From: Halosimplex pelagicum
Lineage (GTDB): Archaea > Halobacteriota > Halobacteria > Halobacteriales > Haloarculaceae
DNA length: 64,000 nucleotides
Assembly (NCBI RefSeq): GCF_013415905.1
Contig: NZ_CP058909.1
Span: 3,534,001 to 3,598,000 of the forward strand
Reading direction: 5' to 3'
A model generated the notes under the pieces. The model did no database searches and had not been told where the DNA came from. It saw only the letters and a list, made by a program, of their open reading frames with translations. Below are positions 63,880 through 64,000 of this stretch, piece after piece; the stretch's first letter is position 1, and every line of letters starts with the position of its first letter. The translations under genes and the position numbers were made by a program.

Positions 63880-64000
63880 ATGATGCAGTCATCCATCGGA
63901 ACCGAGCTTACGTATCGGATCGACGACGACCAGTCCGCCAGCGAGGCCGTCCTCGACGCGGTCGCGGAACGGGCGGGCGTGGACGTGCTCGACCTCTCGA
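63880..64000 (+). CDS. HalOD1 output-domain-like protein, 5' end only
   Basis: The ATG pair at 63880/63883 begins MQSSIGTELTYRIDDDQSASEAVLDAVAERAGVDVLDL, the opening of the small HalOD1 output domain found in haloarchaeal signal-transduction proteins. The gene runs off the window at 64000. The upstream 160 nt are the only space for the divergent BatA promoter. Confidence 0.7.
   Translation, partial: MMQSSIGTELTYRIDDDQSASEAVLDAVAERAGVDVLDLS

Overview
The window is haloarchaeal chromosome (class Halobacteria). The supporting signs are very high GC with G/C third positions, strongly acidic proteins, leaderless genes with a TATA-like box about 25-30 nt before the start codon, a Tat lipoprotein signal, a tRNA-Trp with a 103-nt intron, and several protein families I know only from haloarchaea. 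No rRNA operon or CRISPR array was seen. Family names are recalled from motifs; no search was run.

Left chromosomal arm (1-9614): a universal stress protein, a DHH phosphoesterase, an aminoglycoside-phosphotransferase-fold kinase, a molybdate/tungstate-type ABC permease and binding protein divergent from a ModE-like regulator, a GNAT acetyltransferase, IMP dehydrogenase (guaB), and conserved haloarchaeal proteins of unknown function. This arm ends at tRNA-Trp (9615-9791).

Integrated elements (9778 to about 54010): the 3' end of tRNA-Trp is an integration hotspot. A 15-bp core (TCCCTCCGACCCCAT) lies at the tRNA 3' end (9778), at 41706 and at 52865, and each distal copy follows a tyrosine integrase gene. 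Element A (about 32 kb) has a rightward operon of small zinc-ribbon proteins, two adenine DNA methyltransferases and a large DNA-binding-like protein (9881-16831). A leftward block follows (17313-35893) of membrane and secreted proteins, a FtsK/HerA/VirB4-type ATPase, a subtilisin-like protease and a 1338-residue surface protein. Then come a catalytic-domain-only recombinase, a 57-bp-repeat protein, an Orc1/Cdc6 initiator with iterons, a phiH1-repressor-like regulator and the integrase. It has no recognisable capsid, portal or terminase gene, so it may be an unusual vesicle-forming, virus-like or conjugative element. Element B (about 11 kb) is an apparently complete pleolipovirus provirus: HNH protein, rolling-circle Rep, a VP3-like membrane protein, VP4-like spike, ORF6/ORF7-like proteins, VP8-like ATPase, an RHH regulator and integrase. 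It carries AT-richer cargo, including a TIR/deoxyribosyltransferase-like protein. Element C is a decayed relative of B: an HNH pseudogene and two broken small genes around a MOSC-domain gene.

Right arm (54028-64000): a PD-(D/E)XK-like nuclease candidate with a duplicated C-terminal module, then a conserved MoxR/DUF58/VWA operon on the minus strand (55870-63719) and the start of a HalOD1-like gene at the window edge.

How the parts work together: in both elements most genes overlap by 4 nt (ATGA/GTGA/TTGA), which implies translational coupling. In element A the Shine-Dalgarno sequence is written into the last codons of each upstream gene, so many unrelated proteins end in GGESA-like tails. Divergent, operator-rich switch regions (39731-39833 and 51485-51584) flank repressor-like genes and probably set the dormant/active state of elements A and B.
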